Below, in pieces: positions 21,763 through 33,678 of a stretch of DNA of 64,000 nucleotides (positions are counted from its first letter, which is position 1; every line of letters begins with the position of its first letter). Under the pieces are notes generated by a model that worked only from the letters and a program-made list of their open reading frames with translations, searched no databases and had not been told where the DNA came from. Made by a program: the position numbers and the translations under genes. Origin of the DNA: Lithospermum erythrorhizon (taxonomy: Eukaryota > Streptophyta > Magnoliopsida > Boraginales > Boraginaceae); contig JADFUC010000213.1 in the NCBI GenBank assembly GCA_019722365.1, forward strand, positions 217,703-281,702, read 5' to 3'.

Positions 21763-23845
21763 ATGGCTTCATCAAATAGGCACTGGCCTAGCATGTTTAA
21801 ATCTAGGCCATCTACTAACACTCACAACCACCAATGGCAACATGACATAAGCAACAACCCAACTAATAATTCTACTCTCCTCTCAAATGCTTTCCACAAA
21901 GCCTCATACAATACAGGTAATCATTCAATAGTCTTACAATCACAATTATATATGTTCATCATTGATAACTAGTAGATCTATCCATTAAGACTATTTTTAA
22001 ATTTGTTCCTACTAGCATAAAGTTTGGTAATATTGGCAATTATGACTACCCTAGGGAGTCATCAGGACGAGTCCATCCATGACCAAAAATATATGTTCCC
22101 TCTTTTTAATTTCAAGTGTGAGGGTTTAATCAATTTGGGCTTTTTGTTAACAAGGTTGTGAGGAGAGGAGCCCGGAGCCAAAGCCAAGATGGAACCCTAG
22201 ACCGGAGCAAATACGTATACTTGAAGCTATCTTCAACTCAGGAATGGTGAATCCACCAAGGGATGAGATAAGAAAGATTAGGGCTCAATTACAAGAGTAT
22301 GGTCTAGTTGGAGATGCAAATGTTTTCTATTGGTTCCAAAACAGGAAATCAAGAAGTAAACACAAGCAACGCCAACTTCAAAGCAAACAAACTCATCAAT
22401 GCACCCAACAAGCCCACCTTTCATCTACTCCTCTAACATCCATTACCACAACCATCATGACTACTCCAACTTCATCCTTATCGAATTCGTCCGAAAAATC
22501 TTCCAGGAGTTCATTTGGTTCCAAGAACTTGATGGATATGTCAAATAGTTCTCCAACTGCTTCAGTTAACCAACAATCATTCATACAAGCTCAAAGTGAA
22601 TTCTTGGCTGAACCATTTTCTTCAAAGTGCAACAACAAAACACTCCTCAAGGATCATGTGCTGCAAATTTCACTCAAGGGTTTTGCTTTCCTGATATCAT
22701 GGAAACTGTTTCTCAGGTTGTTGATCACTCTGTTGTTGCACCTTGTGGCCCTAGTCTCTTTTTCAATGACTTGCAGAATAATATGAGCCATCAAGAAAAC
22801 CAAGAAAAGGTTAATGATATTGAGAAAAGGAAGCTTCAAGAAGAACATGGCATCTTTCCTTCAACTACCACTACTCAATTTCAAGGTATGCAAATCATAA
22901 AATCATCATTTTCTTCCTTTTCATTTGTAAACATGGTGACTTTCCTTATTTTCTTGTATACATCTTGCTTGTTTGAATAAGTTATGTTATTATTGTACAC
23001 TTGTGATATATATTTATTTATAATTACACTAATATAATTACATTTTTCAAAAATAATGTTTTATGTATATGTTCCTATAAATTACGACTCGACCACTACA
23101 TGAACTTTTTTTAACAAATAAGACATGTATTTGTGCCAAATATTGACATATAAACTAGTAAAAATAGATTAACTCATGTGGTTTCATTCGAACATAGTTT
23201 CAATCACTCTATTATTACAACAACTGATGATCTTATTCATTATTGATCTCATGTGGTCGATCTCCTTAATTATTGTTGCATGAATTGACAATATTGTACA
23301 CTGATAGGCATCCCAGGAGGTATTTTTGCTACAAAATCAACAGTGTTCATCAATGATGTGGCCTTTGAGGTTCCAGTGGGCCCTTTTAATGTTAAGGCTT
23401 CGTTTGGTGATGATGCAGTGCTTTTTCACTCTTCTGGTAACCCTGTTCTTGCTGATGAATGGGGTTTTACCCTTCACCCTCTCCAACATGGAGCTTTCTA
23501 CTTCCTCTTCCGAACCACCACCAGTCACTCTACTTCTCATGACACCACAATTGACTTGGTAATTTATGTATCTTTTTTAAAAAATTACAAGATTAGTTGT
23601 TGATTTTATTGCATTATATATGTGCGTGTTAAGATTTATTATTGAAAACGAAATATATTACAGATATATCACCTTATGAATTGATGGTTGTGATTGAAAT
23701 ATCAATTATTGATATTAGAACTTATTAAAAGAATTGGAGGGATAATAATTTGAAGGGACTTTAACCCGCATTAATAATGCATGCTACTAACAACTGTTTG
23801 AAGGATTTGCTAACTTAGCTTGTTTTTTGTGCATTGCAGAGTTAA
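21763..23845 (+). CDS. WOX9: WUSCHEL-related homeobox 9 (WOX9/STIMPY-like), one apparent 1-base frameshift
   Basis: This encodes a plant-specific homeodomain transcription factor of the WOX8/WOX9 clade, a nuclear regulator of embryo patterning and of cell division in meristems. Exons: 21763-21916, 22155-22885, 23308-23558 and probably 23840-23845 (ending Ser-stop); all junctions are GT-AG and in phase. The protein starts [14 protein letters not shown], the WOX9 signature. The homeodomain spans about residues 61-125, with helix 3 [13 protein letters not shown] at 110-122. The conserved C-terminal block [10 protein letters not shown], then PLQHGAFYF, is in exon 3. In exon 2 the frame breaks at the T-run 22616-22619: one extra T would join EPF to the conserved VQQQNTPQG and [10 protein letters not shown] region and give 380 residues, against 378 in Arabidopsis as I recall it. 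As written, the frame ends at 22786. This could be a sequencing error or a real truncated allele. If intron 3 is not spliced, the stop is at 23603. Confidence 0.88.
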
Positions 23846-24551
23846 AAGGATTAAATGGATGAGGACTTCAAGAAATGGGATTTCTGCGTGCCTTAGCTTG
23901 TGGTGTTTAGCTCTATGGTTTTTCTAGTTTTATATGGCGATATAGTTCTAAAAGACATACGACCTCCCCCACCCCAACTCATAATTTTGCTATGAGTTTG
24001 GATGTTTTATGTTGGAGTAGTTTGATAGTGTGCATGGACCAGGATATGTGTACTCATAATTGACTCTAATTAAATAATATACATGAGACAAGGTTGCATA
24101 ATAGGTCATGCATAATAGACGGACCATTTTCGTCAAGAAAGATCCCAAAACGTTGTAGTACAAAATTACACTTTTGTTCACTCTATAATCTAGAAGACTA
24201 TTTAAGAATCAAAATTGGTAAGCATTGAGAATGATTTAGTGAAGTTTCACCTTATTTAAGTTGTTGGGTTATTTACTTCCATAAACATATTGGACGATAA
24301 TGGTAGGATCAGGATTCATAGGAATTAAAATGCTTAAAAATGGAATTTGTTATAGATGGATGAAGTCCACGATCTTATAAACCACTTTATATGTTTAGAC
24401 ATATTCAATATAGGACGGGTCTTTCTTCAATATTAACTAGTCTAACTCCCAAACATGAACCATGTTCACTCGATATCAAACTCAAATACAAAACCCAAAT
24501 ATTGAGAGTCTTCGAGTTCTATTGTAAACAAGTTTTTGGAATTACATAATT
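23846..24551. other. WOX9 3' region and spacer
   Basis: This is probable 3' untranslated sequence followed by spacer. I see no gene. The open frame at 23990-24181 (reverse) has no recognisable content. Confidence 0.5.
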
Positions 24552-25070
24552 GCTAAATTTCATACAGGCACCTAAACTACGGAAAATATTTCAAATAGGC
24601 ACCTAAACCTTTCAAGTTTTCAAATAGGCACCTGAGAGTGATTTTTTGCACCTGAACTTTTTAAAAAAAAATCTTTTTGACACCTGAACTCTACTTTAAT
24701 GGGTAGGACAAAACAGGAAAATTATATATATTACACTTTATGGATAATTTTTAAAATAACAAACACTTAATTAGATCAATTTTTTAATATTATCTGCCAT
24801 ACCTTGAACTTTAATTGGTCGATAAAACACGCCAATTGAGTTCGGTGGGGTAAGGTTGAGATGATGTTTTTTAATTGAATTGTACAGTGGTATTAAAGTG
24901 ATCCCAGTGCGTGTTTATTATTTAAAAATGACTCATAAATTAATAATATATCTTTATTTTGCCACTTAGGTTGTAAAGTAGCATTCGGGTAAAATTACAC
25001 TACTGTTGAAGGTTCGGTGGTTATTTGAAATGTTTTCCATAGTTTAAGTAGGTGTCGTATGAAATTCAGC
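24552..25070. mobile_element. Mutator-type foldback MITE with 10 bp target duplication
   Basis: The left end GCTAAATTTCATACAGGCACC and the right end GGTGTCGTATGAAATTCAGC are inverted, and the complementarity extends well into the element. TTACATAATT occurs immediately left (24542-24551) and, after one extra C, immediately right (25072-25081). A 9-11 bp duplication is diagnostic of the Mutator superfamily. The ends match those of the 5 kb element at 16519-21504. Confidence 0.8.
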
Positions 25071-25880
25071 CTTACATAATTGTTGCACAAATATTCATTC
25101 ATTCTATTTTAACATAAAAAGTAACATACGATTCTAATAATGTGTACTTCCTGTTGCTCAAAATGTTCTTCTTTTTTTATTCTTTTGTTATATGTATTAT
25201 ATTTTTTTTTATAGAATGTAAGTTCAATAAAGATTATATAGATTCTTTTTATAATTTATGTCTTAGTTTATACTCCTTTGTTTTTTTTTTTTCTTGTCTT
25301 TTAGCAAATTTCACACAAATTAAGAGAAATGATGAAGATTTACATATCACCCCTAATTAAGAACTAGTATGGTATTAAATGACACTAATTGATTGTTTGG
25401 TTTAAGAATACTGCATGATTTTAAGAGTATTGTATAACTAAGGAGTAATAAAGTGTTCTTTCTTTCTGCCGCCAAACAAAATTACGAATGTCTTTGAATA
25501 TCTAAATTGTTCGTAATCAAATAATTTCATTTTGGAGGCAAAGACTTTTCAACTTCAATAAAATATTTTGGACAAATAAAATAAGATTGGAGCCAAATTT
25601 TAATGACATAAATAAATTTTGAATAAAAATTAGATTGGAGCCAAAATATTTAAACTTTTCCATGGTATAAAATGATGAACAATGTAAAATTTGAATTATC
25701 ACTCAAACAAAATGGATATCTTGATATTGAAAGTGAAAGAACTCAAAATGAAAACTAATTGGGTGATTTTCATCTGATGATACCCTTAATGAGATTAAGT
25801 AATGGGAAGATGATAATATATTGAAGCGAAAAGTTGAAGTGAAGAATATCAAAATGAAACTAATCCGTGAGTTATCCCCG

Positions 25881-25945
25881 AAAGAGATGGTATAACATAT
25901 AAACATTTGATGTCATTCCTTCATTTGATGTTATGCCATCTCTTT
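25881..25945. repeat. Short inverted repeat (hairpin)
   Basis: AAAGAGATGGTATAACAT (25881-25898) and ATGTTATGCCATCTCTTT (25928-25945) are complementary at 17 of 18 positions, with a 29-base loop. It lies inside the mariner-like element, just upstream of the readable transposase part. Confidence 0.7.
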
Positions 25946-25969
25946 TTGCTTGTTATTTAACATTGATTA

Positions 25970-26440
25970 CATAGGTTACTAGAGAAATAATACGTGCTAA
26001 ATCAAAGGGATTCGGCCCGATTACAAATGTGTGGCCAGAGACAATCACGATGAAGTGATCTATACAACAAGACAATGCTCGGGACTCATGTTGATCAAAT
26101 GATACATCTTTTCTCGCGGCTACTTCAGGATTCGAGGGCCTCAATATTCAATTAATATGCCAACCGCCAAATTCTCCTGATTTGAATATATTGGACCTTG
26201 GTTTTTTTAGTGCTATCCAATCATTATAGTATAAGGAATCTCCAAAGACGGTTGAGGAGCTAGTACAAGCGGTTGTGAAATCTTTCAATGACTATCCATC
26301 TCAGAAAGTGAATCATGTGGCTCATTACAACTGCGTACATAGGGCAGCTTGAGGGAAGGTGCAAATAGATACAAAATTCCCCACATCAGAAAATTGAAAT
26401 TGGAGAGGGATGGACAACTTCCGACAAAGCTCTCATGAGT
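25970..26440 (+). pseudogene. Mariner-like transposase, C-terminal remnant
   Basis: The plus strand reads IQQDNAR near 26062, containing the second catalytic Asp. It then reads FEGLNIQLICQPPNSPDLN and LDLGFFSAIQ with the third Asp at about 26125-26220, followed by KESPKTVEELVQAVVKSF at about 26233-26290. These match plant mariner (Soymar/Osmar-like) transposases, which act on TA-flanked elements including Stowaway MITEs. At least one stop and one frame change are present, and the first catalytic Asp and the helix-turn-helix domains are missing. It is inactive. Confidence 0.85.
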
Positions 26441-26732
26441 CATAAGTGTTAGAAAGGAGTCATCTTTGGTTAAGAATAAATAATTAGGAAAGGAATGAAC
26501 ATTCATTCTCATTGTTTAGAAAAGGTCGTCGGCATCGGTTTACTGAATGCAATAGGAGATGAATGTACATTCATTCTCATTGTTCTACTTTAAACATTTA
26601 TACTTTATTTTGCTTGTTTTAGTTTCAATATTTTAATATTTTAATTTTCTTGTTTGAGTTTAACCCATTGAAAAAAATGACAAACTTCAAATAACATCCA
26701 AAGACAACAATTCATTGATAATAATGCAAATT

Positions 26733-27053
26733 CTAATAATGATAAGGATAAATAATTTTTAACATTGTAGCTATGACATCTTCAATCTCCAAATTGGGAT
26801 GCAATTCACTAACATCTATGGGAAACTTGTTCAAATCAAGACGTCGCCGCATTGCGACCTCACGTAAATAGATTTCCTCTTGGTCTTCTTCAGGTTCCTT
26901 GTTTAGATCGATCTTGGGAATGTGCTTGTTGCATATAAAGTAGGCCAATCCTTAAAAAAAAAATAAACTGAGGTCTTTATTTTTACATCTATGAAATGAA
27001 ATGAAAATAAACTAACCTTTCTTGAAGACGTTGAATCCTCCTCCATTTTTCAT
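26733..27053 (-). CDS. Small two-exon hypothetical protein inside the mariner-like element
   Basis: I do not recognise this gene. Exon 1 is 27017-27053 (start MKNGGGFNVFKK) and exon 2 is 26733-26950. The 66 bp intron between them has GT-AG ends and keeps the frame, giving 84 residues. Exon 2 is acidic and charged and contains two DLNK motifs: KIDLNKEPEEDQEEIYLREV, then RRRLDLNKFPID. No signal peptide or membrane segment is visible. It runs opposite to the transposase remnant and lies between it and the right inverted repeat. It may be a captured host fragment, an element-borne ORF or chance. DLN-type motifs occur near the N-terminus of some plant mariner proteins, so an inverted piece of such a protein is another possibility. 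Confidence 0.4.
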
Positions 27054-27338
27054 TAGTGTGCAGCAGTAGTAGTAAGTGTGTGAATATAAGGTTTATGGAG
27101 TAGTAGAGTACTCCGTATTTGGTTAGTCAAATATCTATGTAATTAAGTATATATTGCAGATAATAACTTTTCTATGAGGATGATTATCATAATTAATGTG
27201 GTTAGTAATTATTGTTCCACTCAAAATGAGAATACAAAATATTAAGACTATTGAATAGGGACTTAAAAGGAAATGTTACACAAATAATGTCTTGAAAAAA
27301 AGTGTTAAAAAGACAAAAAAAAAAAAGCGAAGGGAGTA

Positions 27339-27687
27339 ATATTTTAGCTTGGTTGTCCTATTTAAATACCTCATGGAAATCTCTTTCAAATTGGATAGAA
27401 TTATTAAACACCTAAAAAGGACTTAAAATATATAATAAAGAAAAAGAAAAGGCATAGGTTTTTTGAAACAGGAAGCTCGTTCGGCTTGATTTGATACTGT
27501 TGATGTTAAAACTATGTCTAACGATCATATGTCCAACATCTAAAACCCCTAGTTTTTTTGAAAAATAAATGTCCAGTATATACATTTTCATAAAATAATT
27601 CTACTTATTTTTATCATAACAATTCAATCAACACTCCTACACAATTTTTTTGTTAAATAAAGCACAAATTCAACCGTTAATTCTGAG
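27339..27687. other. Spacer between transposon remnants
   Basis: AT-rich, no gene seen. Poly-A and TTTTT runs only. Confidence 0.5.
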
Positions 27688-28451
27688 GAATCTTTGTTAA
27701 ATTTATTAAGCACTGCCAATTAATTCAACACTTAATTTATTAAGTTTGTTTGTTAATGAATTATTTTAAGTACTTAATAAATTAAATACTTATCAAAATC
27801 CTTAACAAAATTTTAAGTTAAAATTCTCTACTTATTTTCTCCTCTTAAAAAATCAGAAGTGATAAAGTCCAAATTTATACTTCTCGTCCCGTAATTTTAT
27901 TCATATTTTTCATAACCTCGTTATTATCATTACAAATAATAATAATAATTATAATAATAATATTAATATTAATATTAATAATAATAAAAAATTAAATAAC
28001 AAAAGATTTTAATAATAAAATATATATAAACATAATAATAAAAATAATAATAATAATAATATAATAATAAAAATAATAAGAATATTATTAATAAGAATAA
28101 TAAAAATAATATGTGATAGAAAATATAATAATTATAAATATAATACAAATAATAATAAAAATATTAATAATAATAATAAAATAATTAAAAATAAAAATAA
28201 TTAAAAATAAAATAATAATAATAATAACCAACAAAAGCTATAATAATATTAATAAAATAATAATAATAAAATAATAAAATAATAAAATTAATAATATAAT
28301 AACAAAAATAGAAAATAAAAATAATAATAATAAAATCTATAATAATAATTATTATAATAATAAAAAGTATAATATTAATAACAATAAAAATAAAAATAAG
28401 AATAATAATAACAAAATTAATATTAATAAAAATAATAATAATAATGTAAAA

Positions 28452-28494
<43 letters not shown>

Positions 28495-29030
28495 GTATAA
28501 TAATATTAATAACAATATAAATGATAATAACAAAATTAATATTAATAAAATAATAATAATAAATATAAATATAAATATAAATAATAATAATAACAATAAT
28601 ATAATAATAATAATATTATTATTAATAATAAAAAGAATATAATAATATTAATAACAACCAATAAAAATGAAAGTAATAATAAATTACATTAATAATAATA
28701 ATTCATAATATAATAGATTATATTAATAATAATAATTATATTAATAATAATTATTATTATTATAATTATTATTAATTATAAATAATAACTATATAATTGT
28801 AATAATTAATAATATATTTGTTATATTTATTCTATTACATTAATAATATTTATAATTTCATTTATGTTATGATATTATTTATTTAATATATAATGCATAT
28901 AAATAAATGAAGTAGATGAGTTATCAATCTACGAACTGTCTAGTCTTTTAACATAATTGTCAAAACCATTAAATGTTTTGGGTATTCGGATTGATTATAA
29001 TTAGTTTTGAATTAATTCAAATTTTAGTTA
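27688..29030 (+). mobile_element. Harbinger deletion derivative with an AT-rich microsatellite core
   Basis: 27688-27850 matches the left end of the Harbinger copy at 16893-17050 (shared ACACTTAATTTATTAAG, then GTTAATGAATTATTTTAA, then TACTTATCAAAATC). 28840-29030 matches the right end at about 20600-20830 (TATTATTTATTTAATATAT, and a TATTCGGATTGATTATAAT-like stretch). The coding interior is gone and replaced by about 900 bp of AAT/TAATAA repeats. Confidence 0.6.
27925..28790. repeat. Long imperfect (AAT)n microsatellite
   Basis: Nearly pure A/T sequence in AAT, ATAATA and AATAAA units, with rare C or G. It is interrupted rather than perfect, which suggests age or alignment noise. The longest clean run is at about 28455-28490. 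Confidence 0.95.
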
Positions 29031-30429
29031 TTTGTTTTGAAACTGATTTTGGTTTGATTTAGCGCACAACTAGCTATAACTGAGGAGCAATTATAATGTT
29101 TTAACTTTACATCTATTCACCAATTATTCTCTAAACTTCCCAAGTATAATACATCTATTGTCATTTCAATCTTATTGCAGGCAACAACAACTTTAAATCA
29201 TAAGGTTATACCCTAAAGTGGGTAGAGTTGATGTTTCAAGTACATTCTCTTTTCAAATCTAGTCTGTAAAAGTTGAAGTTTAAACATCGCTTCATAGAAG
29301 CTTCATTTATTGTACAAGTGTTTCTTGAAATTTATTACTCCGTAATTGATGACTGGTCTAAGTTCTGATATATCCCAAAATATTTTACGTGCCAATGGAT
29401 GAGAACAGTTGGGCTACTAAATAAATTAAGTATAAATTCTATTAACTGAGATGATTGATTTTTGAGTGAATTTGGATATATCTATTTTGCAATTCTCATG
29501 ATATATCTGTGTTTAGTACATGAAACATCACTTTGATGGTTCCACAAAAATATGTTTAATACCAAACAACAATTTCAGAAGGTAGATACCTGGAGCAAAT
29601 GCTATTCTGATGGAGTGATATGGGCAAATTGGATTCAGAGTATTTAAAGTTGTGTAGAGTAAGACAATTGATGGATTCTTCAACAGTCAAATATCATTTT
29701 GCCTTGAATTGTAGCACTGTTCATGACAATTGACAAGTACAATTACATTGTCACACAGCTAACAATGCATGGGTGCTAAATTCACACCAGCAGCAACAAA
29801 AAAAGAAGAAGATAAAATTACTATTTTAGCCCCCGTATTAGTGAGGGTATTGTTTAAGGAAGTTTCATTTAGGGGCAAAATCGTCATTTCACAGTTTTTT
29901 TTACTGTTTCAGTGTGCCTTTAGTTAACTCCTAACAATGATGTGTACTCTGAGTGACCAAGCTAAAAATGAGAGATGAATTGATTCGGTCATAAAAAATT
30001 ATAAAATAAATAACTCCGCAGGTTTATTAAAATGATAAAATTTAAGTTGATCAATATAAGTATTTTTTAAAATATCCACCCACAATTAAGAATAACTATA
30101 TTTATATATATTAATTTTTACTCTAACAAGGTAAGATTTGAAATATATAATTTTTAATTTAAAGTAAAGAGAGATATAAAGGTAATAGATGGTTAGATTT
30201 ACAAATCCTCTCCTAATTCTAAATCGAAGAGCGTATGTGTGGTAATCCTAAGCATCGTTCAAAATGATACTCATATTATACAATTTTCAACCAAGCAAAC
30301 TAATATTGACATTCCTACAAAGAAACACACATACAAAACATTACAAATGGTAATGAACCACAAAACACATTGTAATAGAAACATCAAGGTGACAAATTAT
30401 TGATTCAAATATATATACCAATATTATCT
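29031..30429. other. Upstream region of RABA1
   Basis: I see no gene here. The RABA1 promoter and 5' leader should lie in the last few hundred bases. No repeat element is obvious, apart from GGGGCAAAATCGTCATTTCA at about 29873, which resembles a MITE end without a partner. Confidence 0.5.
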
Positions 30430-32412
30430 ATGGCTTATAGGGCAGATGAGGATTATGATTATCTGTTTAAGGTGGTGTTGATCGGCGATTCGGGTGTAGG
30501 AAAATCAAATCTGTTATCAAGATTCACAAAAAATGAGTTTAGTAACGAATCGAAATCAACCATTGGTGTAGAGTTTGCAACTCGTACCATTAGTGTTGAT
30601 GACAAATATGTCAAGGCTCAAATATGGGACACCGCTGGCCAAGAAAGGTAAATATAGTTTGCGTAAGTTTTTATAGATATCGTATTAGGCATTGAAAATC
30701 AAGATATACAATTTTTGTAATTTGTTTTGGGCATGTAAATGGTGATACATATAGATCTTTCCAAAAAAAAAAATTATATATAAGCGCTTGAATACATACC
30801 ATGACACATTGCCACCTTGATTGTGTATTACAGCAATGCGAGAGGAGCCTCGCCATTTTGAGGGCCTCGACCCAAAAAAATCCACTAACTAATAAGTAAT
30901 AAGCTATTGTGGTCCAAATAAAATGACCGTCCACGTTTTGGTCACTGTGTGCCCATGTCTAAGTTGGAATTACTATGTCTAACTAGTACTTGTGTTGGGC
31001 TAATGCGCTAATATTTATTTTGTAATATTCTTTTAATCAAAATTTATATAAAGAGACGAAGTAATTTATATCATACAAATGAAGAAAAATATAATAATTT
31101 TTTAGGGATGAGCAACTGAATTTTTGAATAAATAAATAATAAAATTCTATTTGCTATTAGTCACAATTTATTTTTTGAAATTGCGTAATGAAGTTAAAAA
31201 TTAGCTTAGAATTGTTATTACGAAGGAAAGATGGGCCACATTGACATTTTGAAACAATTAGATTGTTTGCCCATTGTGATTATTTGTTTTACATTAAAAA
31301 AATTGATGAATGTCAGGAGTAGTACAGTAAATGAAGCTTAATTTTTTAAATTTACTCCTGATTCTTTATTGTGTACATGCAAAAAAGAAAAATACTAATA
31401 AATTTAATAGAAATACCTTATTTATAACTAGGTACAATACCTCCTTATTTATGATACGACCCTACTGAAGTTCAATCAATTATTATACTCTGGACGTGTT
31501 CATTTGGAATGTCCATCATCCTTGGCATTTCATTTTGTTTCTAGAACTTTTCAATTACATTCCGCAAGTGTTCATTAGGGTATTATATTTATTATGTCCT
31601 CAGGGACAGAACACAGTGGGGCTCGTATGATGTTCTATGACACCATTAAATTTTTAGTATCTAAGTATATACTAAGATAAAAATACAATTATAGGTTTAA
31701 TTCATTTGTTTAGTACTTAGTTTCACATTTAAAACACCATTGATCAATCTACTCGGAACCAAAATACATACTGTTTTTCTAGTGTATACCACATTAAATG
31801 TGGTATCTACTTTTTATGACATCATGCCTTCAGAATTTTAGCTACATCATTACATCTCCAACTGCAACGAAATTTCGTAACAAAATCTCAAAATGTACGT
31901 GATTAATCAAAGTATTGGATTAGCATATTAATCACAAATTTGCATATTCCCCTTTGTTAACAAATTATGTCTCTTGATAAAGGTACCGTGCAATCACAAG
32001 TGCCTACTACAGAGGAGCAGTAGGCGCTTTACTAGTTTATGATGTTACTCGTCATATAACCTTCGAAAATGTAGCAAGATGGTTGAAGGAACTCAAAGAT
32101 CACACAGACCAGAACATTGTAATTATGCTTGTTGGAAACAAGGCTGATCTTCGTCACTTGCGCGCCGTTCCTGTTGAAGAATCAAGCTCCTTTGCTGAAA
32201 GAGAGGGAACATTTTTCATTGAAACTTCGGCCCTTGAATCCTTGAATGTTGAACATGCTTTCACTGAAGTGCTCACACAAATATATCGAGTTGTAAGCAG
32301 GAAGGCGCTTGATATTGGCGACGATCCTGCAGCGTTGCCTAAAGGCAAAACGGTGAACATTGGAGGCAAAGATGATGTATCAGCTGTGAAGAAAGGATGC
32401 TGCTCTGGTTAG
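30430..32412 (+). CDS. RABA1: Rab GTPase of the RABA1 (Rab11-like) clade
   Basis: This is a small GTPase that switches between GDP- and GTP-bound forms to steer vesicles between the trans-Golgi network/recycling endosome and the plasma membrane. Exons are 30430-30647 and 31983-32412. The 1335 bp intron splits codon 73 (Arg) right after DTAGQE, with GT-AG ends, giving 215 residues. Motifs: P-loop GDSGVGKS 19-26, switch I TIGVEF 44-49, DTAGQE 67-72, NKAD 125-128, ETSAL 153-157. The C-terminal KKGCCSG carries two Cys (212-213) for geranylgeranylation and membrane anchoring. [18 protein letters not shown] and the [17 protein letters not shown] tail point to RABA1, closest by memory to RABA1f, though the subclade member is not certain. 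An upstream in-frame ATG at 30400 would add ten residues; [11 protein letters not shown] is the family's usual start. The gene is intact. Confidence 0.95.
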
Positions 32413-33678
32413 AAGCAATGATACTAGGAAATTAAAATCAAACATCAACTTCAAATTGTATGTTCTGACCATTGAACTTATCAGATTATTCATATGAACC
32501 TTTTCAGAGTTTATGCTTCAACTGAAACAAAAGTATGATGTAAGATGAAAACAAAGTAGGATTAGTGATAGTCATAGATCAAGTGGCTACAAAATTATCA
32601 GCACACTAGTTATATTTTCCTGATAGTCATAGATCAAGTAGGATTAGTGATAGTCTGACCAAGAAACAAATTGTTTATTTTCCTGATGTTCTTTGTGCCT
32701 AATAGCCAATACTATTTTTAAGCATCCATTTCAAGACCAAATGTTATACTCCAAAATAACCTGCATAACTTTCTTTTTTAGTATGATTAACTTATCAGAA
32801 ACGCTCAAGTCTGATAAAACCATCAAAGCCAGAGGACCCAGTTCCATAAAACTACAATAACACTCCATGCTTTCAAAATAATGGGTAATGGAATTCATTA
32901 AATCCCTACTTCATAGTCGGGGCCTCATTACCACTCCCCTATAACTCTATAAACCATTTGCCGTGCATAACCAAAGTTGCGAAAAAACAGAGCAATCTTG
33001 AAAAAGAAAAAAGAAAGATGTAAGGCGATGCCTGCAGGAAAGAATAGTACTCCGCACAAAATAACATAGAAGATGCAAAGAATAGACAAGCAACTTAGAT
33101 TGAGAAGAATTTCACCATTCCTATTTCTCGTCCTACTACCAATCATATTGTTAGCACTCAGCTTTCATATTGGTCACTTAACAACAAATGCTTAAACTGA
33201 TGCACATGACATCTATTCCCAAATAACAACACGGTGGTGAGACAAAAAAATGAACTAAGCTGTTGATCTGAGCTACATACTCATAACCGAATTGCCCTAA
33301 GCCACCAACATAACAACTAGCAGAACAGTGCATGCACTCTTCCTGGGTGACGATGATGATGGTATTGATCCAAGCAACAAACAAGAAACTAATAATACAC
33401 CGATAGCATTGCAAGCAATTACATGATGGAATCACAAACTATATCAAACAGAAACAAAGAACTAAATGAAATGCTCATATACACTAGTTCAACATTCAAC
33501 TATCACTTTCTTCTTAAAATCATTCATAAGGTACTGTGTATTCAAATAGACTGAAAATTAAACATGAAAAAGAGCAAACTGCAAGAATATAACATTTTCT
33601 CGTGAACTTTGCCAACAACACAACATGAACCTTTTATAAATTGAAACTTAGAAAGAACATTAAAATCGGCATTGTGAA
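32413..33678. other. Convergent 3' regions of RABA1 and the PP28 gene
   Basis: This is the intergenic stretch between two converging genes. It contains a direct duplication around 32556-32656 with the shared string GATAGTCATAGATCAAGT. I see no gene. Confidence 0.55.

Larger units (their letters stand above)
25271..27338 (+). mobile_element. Mariner-like element (plant MLE), decayed
   Basis: TACTCCTTTGTTTTTTTTTT at the left and the reverse complement of the right end (TACTCCCTTCGCTTTTTTTT) are terminal inverted repeats that continue for about 50 bp and begin with TA, as expected for Tc1/mariner. The 2.07 kb interior holds the C-terminal part of a mariner transposase on the plus strand and a small spliced reading frame on the minus strand. 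A 64 bp hairpin lies at 25881-25945. The N-terminal transposase half is not readable. Confidence 0.75.

Noticed and set aside
22040..22085. CTGATGA with an adjacent CCCTAGGG palindrome on the reverse strand in WOX9 intron 1, like part of a hammerhead ribozyme
   Set aside because: The second core strand (GAAA) and the closing stem are missing.
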